Shown here piece by piece: positions 1-6,204 of a stretch of DNA of 12,215 nucleotides. Under the pieces are notes generated by a model. It did not search any database. It was not told where the DNA came from and saw nothing but the letters and a program-made list of their open reading frames with translations. The first letter of the stretch is position 1; each line of letters begins with the position of its first letter. Both the position numbers and the translations under genes were made by a program. The stretch is from positions 1 through 12,215 of the forward strand of contig DDMF01000048.1 of the NCBI GenBank assembly GCA_002340515.1, given 5' to 3'. The stretch comes from Rhodobacteraceae bacterium UBA2553 (GTDB lineage: Bacteria; Pseudomonadota; Alphaproteobacteria; Rhodobacterales; Rhodobacteraceae).

Positions 1-2277
1 TTCGGCCAAGCGAACTTGCCCTGTTCCAGCCGCTTGTATGGTGTCGTTGCCACCCTCAGCCAAATAAGTGAAATCGCCATCATCCGTAGAGCCGAAATTT
101 GTCCCGGAATTGACGCCACGCGATGTCAGCGTAAACTCAATAGACGAGGTTGTCCCGAAAACTGTGGCAATCTGGCTGTCAGGGTCGTTCGGATCAGCAT
201 TATCCTCTGTCCCATTGGCAACAAGTGTCCCCCCAGAGAAGTTCACATTCAGCGAGCTGTCGGCAGGCACGCCCACGTTGACAAGTGCAGGATCAGTGAT
301 CGTCAGCGCTTCATGTCCAACATTCTGGTCGAGGTCGGCAAAGACAATCCCAGGCTCAATCTGAACCGGCTCTCCGGTGTTTTGGTCATAGAATTCAAGC
401 GCGAAGGTTGCAGTCTCGCCATTCATCAAGCCGTTATTATTGCCATTGAGCATGATTTCGTAGTTCGTGCTGTTGGCCAGATCGACCTGCAGGTCATCAC
501 TTGACTTGCTGACCAGCACCAAACGAGCTTCAACAACTGTGCCATCCTCTAGCACGGCCACATTTTTATAAACAACACTGTCACCAGATGTGGCACTTGC
601 AGACCCCGAGGTCTCAGAGCCCGGCTCAACATCTCCAAAGTTCAAAGTGACCGGATCAACACCCGTTTCGGTACCCGCGCTGGGATCAAGTGAATCACCA
701 AAGATAATGTCATCTTCGGTTCCACCGTCAATGTCATCACCACCGGCACCGCCAGACAGCAAATCCTCGCCTGCGCCGCCCTCGATCACGTCGTTGCCAC
801 CTTCACCGTAAATGGTGTCGGCGCCATCGCCACCAATCAGACTGTCATTTCCGGCTTCTGAGCCATCCTCAGGAACATCAAAATAAACATCCGAGATATT
901 GATGCCCGAGTTATTCGCGCCATCTTGCGAGTGAACCACAACGATTTTGTCGACTGGCCCATCAATGTTAACTGTTGCGGAGTAGTTTTCGCTGGTGTCG
1001 GCTTCATAGCCACCGTTACTGTCGATGGTTTCATCGCCGGCATGACCATCAAGGTCCTTAAGTGTCAGTTTGCTGCCAGCCTCAATGTCAATCTCGACGC
1101 GTTCGCCATCCACATAGGCATATACTTTAACAACACCATCGCCGTCGATATCGTTGATATTGAAAGAAATATTTTGAACGTCATTTGAGAAATCCAACTC
1201 ATACGTTGCGGTATTTCCCTGACCGTTCAGGACATTGTCCAAAGAGCTGTTGTCATCAATCGCAGCACCATCGCCGACCATGTCGTTGACGTTTTGTGCG
1301 TCGGTTGAGAACTTCGTAACAGATGCACCGCTTTGCGAGGTCACAGTAAAGTTGACAGAAACATTGCCAGTGTTCTGGCTGAAACTGCTCAGCAAATCAC
1401 CATTGTCGATTGCACCCGCACCGTCTGGGTCCGGTGCTTTGTCCCATTCAAAGCTCTCGCGAACAATGTTTCCGGACGGCAGACCACCGTTGTTGTCCCC
1501 ATAAATCAGGTCATCCCCGGCTTCACCGTAAACGGTGTCATTGCCGCCACCGGCGTAGACATCATCATCGCCTTCGCCCGCTTTCACCAGGTCATCGCCA
1601 TCGCCCGCGAGCACAATATCATCTTCAGGGGCTTCGCCAGGTAACAACGCATCGCTGTTGTCAATCATGTCGCCATCAGGGTCGCCTGTATAGGCAAGGT
1701 CAATCACGTCGTCGCCAGAAGTGCCTTCGACGATACCATCGCCAACCGGAGCGGCAGCGTCAAAGCTGATATCAGAAATCTTAACCGTTCCCGAAACACT
1801 TGTGCTGTCGCCATCATCATGCACAATTTCAAGCTTTGTAATTGGGCCAGGGATCGTCACAGTGACCGTGTCTGGCGCACCTGAACCGTCAACACCAGGA
1901 GCGTAATTTCCCCCACCTTCGACGGAATTACCGCTGACTTGGTGATGTGCAATCAGATCAGAGAAGTTCACGTCGACAAGATTTCCATCTGCGTCATAGG
2001 CGCGGATGGTCACTTTGTCGTCCCAGCCTGAACCCGCATCAACGTCGAAAATTTCAAAAGAAACGTTGCTCACCGCAGCATCAAATTCAACCGCAGTCAC
2101 AGTCTCGTTGCAAACACCAGATGATGTCAGAACACCATCGCTTAATGCAAAGTGGTCGCCATTCACATTGGTTGGTGTTGAAACACTGACCCCAACGTCA
2201 TCTCCACCGGTCGAAGACGAGAAGGTTGCCGAGCCGTCAGCGCCGGATTGGTCCCAATCAAGCACATAATCAGTCAT
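1..2277 (-). CDS. Large modular RTX calcium-binding protein, probably type I-secreted (3' end outside window)
   Basis: The minus frame is open without a stop from an ATG at 2277 to base 1, giving 759 residues of an unfinished protein. It begins MTDYVLDWDQSGADG. It is very rich in Asp, Gly and Asn and has one Cys (residue 56). Residues about 62-174 and 358-468 are related beta-rich modules: each has an (N)(V/I)SF-I-D-D strand and closes with GP(I/V)-K-VVH then (K/N)ISD(I/V)-FD. Each is followed by GGxGxDxxx RTX nonapeptides (about 224-261 and 482-528). A third, different beta-rich region fills about 540-735, and another repeat-like GGNDTI appears near 745. RTX repeats bind Ca2+ and typify proteins exported by type I secretion; the signal would be at the unseen C-terminus. 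No N-terminal signal peptide is seen, consistent with this. AAGGGG lies 9 nt before the ATG. The enzymatic role, if any, and the secretion genes are not visible. Confidence 0.9.
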   Translation of the reverse strand, partial: MTDYVLDWDQSGADGSATFSSSTGGDDVGVSVSTPTNVNGDHFALSDGVLTSSGVCNETVTAVEFDAAVSNVSFEIFDVDAGSGWDDKVTIRAYDADGNLVDVNFSDLIAHHQVSGNSVEGGGNYAPGVDGSGAPDTVTVTIPGPITKLEIVHDDGDSTSVSGTVKISDISFDAAAPVGDGIVEGTSGDDVIDLAYTGDPDGDMIDNSDALLPGEAPEDDIVLAGDGDDLVKAGEGDDDVYAGGGNDTVYGEAGDDLIYGDNNGGLPSGNIVRESFEWDKAPDPDGAGAIDNGDLLSSFSQNTGNVSVNFTVTSQSGASVTKFSTDAQNVNDMVGDGAAIDDNSSLDNVLNGQGNTATYELDFSNDVQNISFNINDIDGDGVVKVYAYVDGERVEIDIEAGSKLTLKDLDGHAGDETIDSNGGYEADTSENYSATVNIDGPVDKIVVVHSQDGANNSGINISDVYFDVPEDGSEAGNDSLIGGDGADTIYGEGGNDVIEGGAGEDLLSGGAGGDDIDGGTEDDIIFGDSLDPSAGTETGVDPVTLNFGDVEPGSETSGSASATSGDSVVYKNVAVLEDGTVVEARLVLVSKSSDDLQVDLANSTNYEIMLNGNNNGLMNGETATFALEFYDQNTGEPVQIEPGIVFADLDQNVGHEALTITDPALVNVGVPADSSLNVNFSGGTLVANGTEDNADPNDPDSQIATVFGTTSSIEFTLTSRGVNSGTNFGSTDDGDFTYLAEGGNDTIQAAGTGQVRLAE
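700..834 (-). repeat. RTX nonapeptide block 2 (five tandem units)
   Basis: Residues 482-526 are five nine-residue units: GGDGADTIY, GEGGNDVIE, GGAGEDLLS, GGAGGDDID and GGTEDDIIF, then GD. It follows the second beta-rich module, repeating the module-then-RTX order of block 1. The fifth unit (GGTEDDIIF) is degenerate at positions 4-5. Confidence 0.93.
1501..1608 (-). repeat. RTX nonapeptide block 1 (four tandem units)
   Basis: Residues 224-259 of the RTX protein are four nine-residue units: AGDGDDLVK, AGEGDDDVY, AGGGNDTVY and GEAGDDLIY, followed by GD. This is the GGxGxDxxx consensus that forms a Ca2+-binding parallel beta roll. It directly follows the first beta-rich module and a linker containing GTSGDDVID and TGDPDGD. 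Confidence 0.93.
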
Positions 2278-2304
2278 TTAAGTAATCCCCTTACTCGTCT
2301 TCAT
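2278..2304 (-). CDS. Possible 8-codon upstream ORF (leader peptide) abutting the RTX gene
   Basis: On the minus strand an ATG at 2304 opens an eight-residue frame, MKTSKGIT, whose TAA (2280-2278) is immediately followed by the ATG of the RTX gene. It is in the same frame, so only that stop separates the two. It has an AAGGGGAT element upstream; the same AAGGGGAT octamer recurs inside the ORF and serves as the ribosome site of the RTX gene. Translation of so short an ORF cannot be proved from sequence, and the ATG could be incidental. Confidence 0.3.
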   Translation of the reverse strand: MKTSKGIT

Positions 2305-2405
2305 GTTATCCATCCCCTTGATAGAAAACACAAATCACTTGCGATCGCGCCGCGGTCACGGCTCATTCCAAATTCGTTTTTGCCACCGGACAAAAGGCAC
2401 TTAAG

Positions 2406-2431
2406 GCCAGCACACAGGTATGCTGGCTTTT
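2406..2431 (+). terminator. Stem-loop with T-tract, terminator-like (or leader hairpin of the RTX mRNA)
   Basis: GCCAGCA (2406-2412) pairs perfectly with TGCTGGC (2421-2427) around an 8-nt loop, followed on the plus strand by TTTT. It resembles a short rho-independent terminator for plus-strand transcription, but no plus-strand gene lies upstream. Read on the minus strand it would be a hairpin in the 5' leader of the RTX mRNA, about 130 nt before the start codon. The stem is short, so the terminator call is tentative. Confidence 0.4.
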
Positions 2432-2737
2432 CAAGGCTTCTCATATTTTGAGACAATGCGCACATCGTCGTCCCTCATTCGGTGTCAATTCAATCCCTTG
2501 TGGAACGATGCCAGCCACGGAATTGACCACACAAACGCCACCAGTTACCCACCCGAACGAGGAGAGATTGGCCCAGAAAGACCAACAGACATGAAGGCAG
2601 GCGGAAATCCCCGACCTACATCTTTCACGTCAAAATGCGCCAATTTACCACCCGGCAAACTACGGACACACTCTCCCCACGGATTTTACCATGGTTTTCG
2701 TGCGGCCGCCCCCGTGGCCTTCAGACATCGCCCCCCA

Positions 2738-2757
2738 GTTGGGCAATGTTGGGCAAT
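2738..2757. repeat. Perfect 10-bp tandem direct repeat
   Basis: GTTGGGCAAT occurs twice with no gap (2738-2747 and 2748-2757) in the non-coding region upstream of the RTX gene. It could be a paired binding site on one face of the helix or a replication slippage product; no function can be assigned. Confidence 0.8.
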
Positions 2758-3279
2758 TCCTAAGTTAGGCGATTGCACGCTCAAACCAAAGGGGAAAAAC
2801 AGCCAAACAGCGACTGAGTAGAACAGAAGTGGTTAATTTTGGGGACAAAAAAGACTTTTCTGTGAAGTTGCATTAAATGCGATTGTTTCGGCGCCCCATT
2901 TACATCACAACCTAGAGTTGCTTAAAACCACCGTTTCCTCTGTGATTTAAAGGGGTCACTACGCCTTTAGATAGCAACCCACTGGGAAAATTGGTTAATC
3001 GACCCCGTCTTTGTTTCCATTGGGAGCACAGTTGACCAAAGGTTAATTACTTAACAGGTTCCAGCGGATTTTTTAGAAATCCAAGATGATTTAGAGTTAA
3101 ATCAGAAGCCCATATTGCAACAATTGCCACCAGGAACCGGAATTTCTGCATCATTGGAAACAAACATGTGGGGACAACGATTCGTTTACCATGTTGGTGA
3201 AGACAGGTTACAAACCCACATATCTCCGGCACCAAAATGGCATCGGGACATCCCCTCACGTCAGTGTTTTGCAGTCCTA

Positions 3280-4383
3280 TTAAAGATTATCCAAGCTGGA
3301 CAAAATGTCGGCAATCAGAGCTTGTTCTGGCTCGCAACCAACCGAAAGACGCACGAACCCAGGGGCAACTTGATCCCCCCAGCGTGCGCGCCGCTCTGCC
3401 GAACTGTGAACCCCACCAAATGAGGTTGTTGGTCGCAAAAAGGCGCAACCCGTGATAAACCGCTCAGCCAGATCTTCTGTATCGAGGGTCAGGCTTAATA
3501 AAAATCCAAAGCAACTCATCTGCTTGATCGCCAATTCATAAGATGGATCCCCCTTCAGACCGGGATAACGCACCTCGGTCACCATGGGATGAGATTTCAG
3601 CACCTGCGCCAAGCTCATGGCCGTGCGACACATACGCTCGAACCGCACATCCAATGTCTCAAGCCCACGATGTAGCAACCAAGCCGCGTGCGGACTTGGA
3701 ATGCCCCCGGACATTTTCCGCCAATTGCGCACACGTTCCAGAACAGCGGCATCGCGTGTCGCCACATGCCCCATTAACAGGTCCGAATGCCCACCCGGTG
3801 CTTTTGTATCCGATGCCACAACAATGTCAGCCCCAAGATCCAGCGGGCGTTGTCCAAGTGGGGTCATTGTGGTGTTGTCGACAATTGTTATGCCGCCTGC
3901 TCTACGCACGCGCCGCGCAATGTTCTGAATGTCGCACAGATCCAGCCCGGGGTTTGACGGCGTTTCAAGGAAAACCACGTTATAGTTGGCCATATCAAGC
4001 GTGTCATAATCTTTGGTCGGACGTTCATCGACCTGCACACCCAAACCGGCCAAAAACTCCTGTGACAACACCCGCGTGACATAATACCCATCTGCAGGGA
4101 CCAACAGCCGGTCGCCTGCTTTCAAGGTTGAGAACAGCGCCGCAGAGATTGCGCCCATACCAGATGGAAAGGCAACACATGGGGCGTCTTCCAAATGCGA
4201 CAGCAAATGCTCCAACGCCTCCCATGTGGGATTATCAACGCGGCCGTACCCTGGATACCCCGCAGGGTCACCGGGCAAATGGAACATCGAGCTTGAAACC
4301 AGAGGCAGGGCGATTGGCTCTCCCTTGTTAAGGTCCTTCGCTCGAAGGTGAAGCGCTTGCGCAAGCTTTATTTGATCCGTCAT
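3280..4383 (-). CDS. Cys/Met-metabolism PLP-dependent enzyme (cystathionine gamma-lyase/beta-lyase/gamma-synthase family)
   Basis: A 367-residue fold-type I PLP enzyme acting in the cytoplasm on sulfur amino acids such as cystathionine. Family landmarks are in order: YGRVDNPT (Y46, R48, phosphate contacts from the partner subunit), PSGMGAI (S74-M76), Y100/Y101 at the ring-stacking position, IVDN with D169 against the pyridine nitrogen, SDTKAPGGHSD with the Schiff-base lysine K194, and FVRLSVG with R345 for the substrate carboxylate. The usual active-site form is S-TKY-NGHSD; Tyr to Ala and Asn to Gly here mark a divergent subgroup. It is somewhat shorter than the usual 380-400 residues, mainly at the N-terminus. 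The start at 4383 is preferred over the ATG at 4446 because AAGGATAGGGG precedes it and the extra 21 residues look non-native. The exact reaction (lyase, synthase or gamma-elimination) cannot be told from sequence. A regulator gene lies upstream on the same strand, 293 bp away. Confidence 0.9.
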   Translation of the reverse strand: MTDQIKLAQALHLRAKDLNKGEPIALPLVSSSMFHLPGDPAGYPGYGRVDNPTWEALEHLLSHLEDAPCVAFPSGMGAISAALFSTLKAGDRLLVPADGYYVTRVLSQEFLAGLGVQVDERPTKDYDTLDMANYNVVFLETPSNPGLDLCDIQNIARRVRRAGGITIVDNTTMTPLGQRPLDLGADIVVASDTKAPGGHSDLLMGHVATRDAAVLERVRNWRKMSGGIPSPHAAWLLHRGLETLDVRFERMCRTAMSLAQVLKSHPMVTEVRYPGLKGDPSYELAIKQMSCFGFLLSLTLDTEDLAERFITGCAFLRPTTSFGGVHSSAERRARWGDQVAPGFVRLSVGCEPEQALIADILSSLDNL

Positions 4384-4496
4384 GGATGCCCCTATCCTTA
4401 TCCATTGCCTCCATTGGCACGCAATGCAGCCCGTGCACATTGGCAAACCAGATATGAGATGAAAAGGCCTCGTGTCGATTGAGAGCGTGAAAACCG

Positions 4497-4520
4497 GTCA
4501 GCGCAAAATAAATGCGTGAC
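4497..4520 (-). other. Hairpin at the predicted 5' end of the PLP-enzyme mRNA
   Basis: GTCA-CGCA and TGCG-C-TGAC pair as an 8-bp stem with one bulged base around a 7-nt AT-rich loop. It would begin almost at the predicted transcription start of the PLP-enzyme mRNA, whose leader is then about 138 nt. It may protect the 5' end or be part of an operator; it does not match a riboswitch I recognise. Confidence 0.4.
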
Positions 4521-4524
4521 TACC

Positions 4525-4555
4525 CCAAATATATTTGGATTGGACGTCATGCCAA
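4525..4555 (-). promoter_or_regulatory. Sigma70-like promoter with a 14-bp palindrome over the -10 box
   Basis: On the minus strand TTGGCA (4555-4550) and TATATT (4533-4528) are 16 bp apart; each matches five of six consensus bases. The perfect palindrome CCAAATATATTTGG (4525-4538) contains the -10 hexamer. A protein bound there would block polymerase, so this is a candidate repressor operator for the PLP-enzyme gene starting at 4383. Which regulator binds is unknown; the neighbouring WYL regulator has different sequences at its own promoter. Confidence 0.6.
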
Positions 4556-4676
4556 ATGCATGAGTTGGCCCCAAAGACCCGCACTGAACTAACACATCTC
4601 GCAGCGTGACGGCGGGACAAAACGGTCGTTGCGTTCACCCAGACGATGGACGGTTACAGTGATATCTATTTTGCGA

Positions 4677-5411
4677 TCAAATCAGAAAATCGTCGTCGAC
4701 CAATGATGGTCCAAACTGTTCTTTTGGCAACAGTTGAAAATGCGTTCCCGTCGCTTTCGCAGCAAGTATTCGATCGTAGCGAAAGGTCCTTGGGCTCTTT
4801 CTCAAATGGTCAAAGGCTACGACATACCAAATTGGATATTTCAACAAAAGATAATGGGGTTCGATGTGCCGATCAGAGATTTCACCATCTTCTCGTTGAT
4901 ATCGTATCTCCAAGCTCTCTTGGGCGACAAACGCCTGATGCAAGGCCTGGACAACCCGTTTTGGCGCGGTATTGGCGCTCGCTTGAACGTAAGTTGACGC
5001 GGTGACGCCAATCATGATGCGCGCTTGAAGCCGGTCCACTTTCTTGCGTTTCTCAGGCGAAAAAGACGCCACCAGTTGCCGCCTGACGGACCCTAAGCTT
5101 GCCAAAAACATGGGCGAGTTCATTTGTTCGGCGACCGCGATGCTGATGAGAAGATCAACCGCTTCTGCATAACTCAAATTCATCCGGCCGACGCCCCAGT
5201 TTCGGTCAAGACGTACGCCCCCGCCGCGCCCGCGGTCGGCGTCGATTTGCATGCCTTGATCCCGCATAAGCGACAGATCCCGCGCAATTGTACGCGTGCT
5301 GACCCCATGCTCACGCGCCAAGTCTTTGACCGTACAATGTGTGTCCTGCTTCAGCTGCACAGCCAGCAATTCCATCCGTCTCAGTCTATCGTTCGCATTT
5401 GTCCGGGTCAT
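4677..5411 (-). CDS. HTH-WYL transcriptional regulator (DeoR/YafY type)
   Basis: A 244-residue regulator. Residues about 8-70 form an N-terminal winged helix (CTVKDLAREHGVSTRTIARD, then LMRDQGMQIDADRGRGGGVRL as the wing). The C-terminal part, about 150-222, is a WYL domain, with IEPHYLLLKYPIWYVVAFDH and RTFRYDRI; WYL domains sense a ligand, often a nucleotide or nucleic acid. Length and order fit the YafY-like class. The gene is divergent from a VOC-protein gene 106 bp away, a common arrangement in which the regulator controls the neighbour and itself. The ATG at 5411 has no strong Shine-Dalgarno sequence. It could also affect the PLP-enzyme gene downstream on its strand, but a 293-bp gap with its own promoter argues against one operon. 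Confidence 0.88.
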   Translation of the reverse strand: MTRTNANDRLRRMELLAVQLKQDTHCTVKDLAREHGVSTRTIARDLSLMRDQGMQIDADRGRGGGVRLDRNWGVGRMNLSYAEAVDLLISIAVAEQMNSPMFLASLGSVRRQLVASFSPEKRKKVDRLQARIMIGVTASTYVQASANTAPKRVVQALHQAFVAQESLEIRYQREDGEISDRHIEPHYLLLKYPIWYVVAFDHLRKSPRTFRYDRILAAKATGTHFQLLPKEQFGPSLVDDDFLI

Positions 5412-5422
5412 GAAACAAATAG

Positions 5423-5445
5423 GACATAAAATGTCATATTAGACA
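5423..5445. promoter_or_regulatory. Candidate operator of the WYL regulator between the divergent genes
   Basis: Three half-sites of one motif lie in 23 bp: GACAT (5423-5427), ATGTC (5431-5435) and AGACA (5441-5445). They give two overlapping inverted repeats, GACAT-N3-ATGTC and TGTC-N6-GACA. The position is 12 bp upstream of the regulator's start codon and about 75 bp upstream of the VOC gene, right for autoregulation and control of the neighbour. Confidence 0.55.
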
Positions 5446-5517
5446 ATAGGAGTGTGACGCAGAAAGACCATCACCCGATACCGGTTGGTTTGAGATATGC
5501 TTACAGGAGAGCAAAAC

Positions 5518-5874
5518 ATGAAAATGAATTATTGTGTTGTCGGAACAAACGACATGGCCGCCGCAAACACATTCTACGGCGCCCTTTTTGCGCAGTCGGG
5601 CCTTCAGAGCATGTCGCCATCTGACCGAATGACCTATTGGCTTGGCGAGGATTTTGCCTTTGCAACAGCGACCCCCTTTGACACAAATCCCGCCACCAAT
5701 GGCAATGGTACAATGGTTGGCTTTTGCGTTGGGCCTGAAGCCGAGGTCAAAAGACTGCATGCCCTTGCCGTTGAACTCGGTGGTTCCTGCGAGGGTGCAC
5801 CAGGTCAGCGTGGGCCAAAATTCTCAGCCTATATACGCGATCTAGACGGAAATAAACTGTGTTTCTCTGACTAA
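5518..5874 (+). CDS. Small VOC-family (glyoxalase/bleomycin-resistance fold) protein
   Basis: A 118-residue single-domain protein with two beta-alpha-beta-beta-beta halves typical of the vicinal oxygen chelate superfamily. The first half starts MKMNYCVVGTNDMAAANTFYGALF and the second ends YIRDLDGNKLCFSD, the DxDGN signature. The start at 5518 is chosen over an in-frame ATG at 5497 because AGGAGA precedes it by 7 nt. Positions usually holding metal ligands are changed: the N-terminal His is Asn/Tyr (residues 4-5) and the Glu after DGN is C115. It is therefore probably not a classical metal-dependent glyoxalase or dioxygenase. Its substrate is unknown. The divergent WYL regulator is the likely controller of its expression. 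Confidence 0.88.
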   Translation: MKMNYCVVGTNDMAAANTFYGALFAQSGLQSMSPSDRMTYWLGEDFAFATATPFDTNPATNGNGTMVGFCVGPEAEVKRLHALAVELGGSCEGAPGQRGPKFSAYIRDLDGNKLCFSD

Positions 5875-6000
5875 CAGCCTCTGAGCGACAGGCGCCCGTT
5901 TATCGCTGTCAAATATTTCCAAAGCGGACGTCTGTCAGCCTCGCTTCATTGATCACGCTGGGCTCTGACCACATCTCAGACAACAAAATTCAACGGAAAG

Positions 6001-6013
6001 CCTTAAAATAAGG
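6001..6013 (-). terminator. Short hairpin directly after the tRNA 3' CCA
   Basis: CCTTA-AAA-TAAGG abuts the tRNA 3' end, and on the minus strand is followed by CTTTCC. The 5-bp AT-rich stem is weak for a terminator, but its position suits tRNA transcript ending or 3' processing. Confidence 0.35.
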
Positions 6014-6097
6014 TGGTACCCAAGGCCGGACTCGAACCGGCACGCCTCGCGGCGGGGGATTTTGAATCCCCTGCGTCTACCATTCCGCCACTTGGGC
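6014..6097 (-). tRNA. tRNA-Leu, anticodon CAA
   Basis: The 84-nt minus-strand sequence folds as a class II tRNA. The acceptor stem is GCCCAAG with CTTGGGT (first pair G-U), followed by A and an encoded CCA. The anticodon stem GGGGA/TCCCC carries the loop TTCAAAA, so the anticodon is CAA, decoding UUG. A variable arm with GCC/GGC pairing follows, and the T arm is GCCGG-TTCGAGT-CCGGC. The long variable arm and anticodon both fit leucine. It sits alone between the VOC gene and the TRAP operon. tRNA genes are common integration sites, but no duplicated 3' end is seen nearby. Confidence 0.97.
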
Positions 6098-6106
6098 ACT
6101 GAGCAC

Positions 6107-6135
6107 CGGATACAAAAGCAGAACCGGAACGTCAA
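6107..6135 (-). promoter_or_regulatory. Sigma70-like promoter of tRNA-Leu
   Basis: On the minus strand TTGACG (6135-6130) and TATCCG (6112-6107) are separated by 17 bp and lie 9 bp upstream of the tRNA 5' end. The -35 box is near consensus; the -10 has a TATC core. Confidence 0.65.
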
Positions 6136-6157
6136 CGGGATAATGTCACAAATAACG

Positions 6158-6186
6158 GCCCGGCTGCATTTTTTTATCAGCCGGGC
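6158..6186 (-). terminator. Strong hairpin after dctM
   Basis: GCCCGGCTG (6158-6166) pairs perfectly with CAGCCGGGC (6178-6186) around an 11-nt loop with a run of seven T on the plus strand. It lies 18 bp beyond the dctM stop and ahead of the tRNA promoter. There is no classic U-tract after the stem on the minus strand, so it may act as a 3' stabiliser as well as a terminator. Confidence 0.65.
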
Positions 6187-6204
6187 TACAATTCAGGTTT
6201 TTGG

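Larger units (their letters stand above)
2305..3279. other. Long intergenic region without a convincing gene
   Basis: Nearly 1 kb separates the start of the RTX gene from the stop of the PLP-enzyme gene, both on the minus strand. Short frames occur, but none resembles a known family or has a clear ribosome site. The stretch holds the 2406-2431 hairpin, a TCTCA-N5-TGAGA inverted repeat (2439-2453), a tandem GTTGGGCAAT pair (2738-2757), a GCATT-A-AATGC palindrome (2870-2880), and three GGTTAAT motifs (2831, 2993, 3041), the last forming GTTAA-N4-TTAAC (3042-3055). It probably contains the RTX promoter; I could not place -35/-10 boxes with confidence. Confidence 0.6.

Noticed and set aside
1410..1769. 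A 119-codon plus-strand frame rich in Arg and His opposite the RTX gene
   Set aside because: Its composition is the antisense image of Asp/Gly-rich RTX repeats; the minus frame is clearly the coding one.
2420..2821. A 133-codon plus-strand frame in the intergenic region
   Set aside because: No ribosome site, no family resemblance, low-complexity residue composition, and it starts inside the hairpin; likely chance.
3047..3259. A 70-codon minus-strand frame just after the PLP-enzyme gene
   Set aside because: Starts with GTG without a Shine-Dalgarno sequence and shows no recognisable domain; the hydrophobic stretch alone is not enough to call a gene.
4384..4520. Possible SAM-type riboswitch in the long leader of the PLP-enzyme gene
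   Set aside because: The leader length is suggestive and the gene is in sulfur metabolism, but I could not find the conserved core or pseudoknot of a known SAM riboswitch class.
5876..6000. Possible terminator of the VOC gene (AGCGA/TCGCT and GACAG/CTGTC pairings near 5884-5910)
   Set aside because: The two pairings are mutually exclusive, only 5 bp long, and no T-tract follows.
6001..6204. tRNA-Leu as an integration site for a genomic island
   Set aside because: No integrase, no duplicated tRNA 3' end, and ordinary housekeeping genes on both sides.
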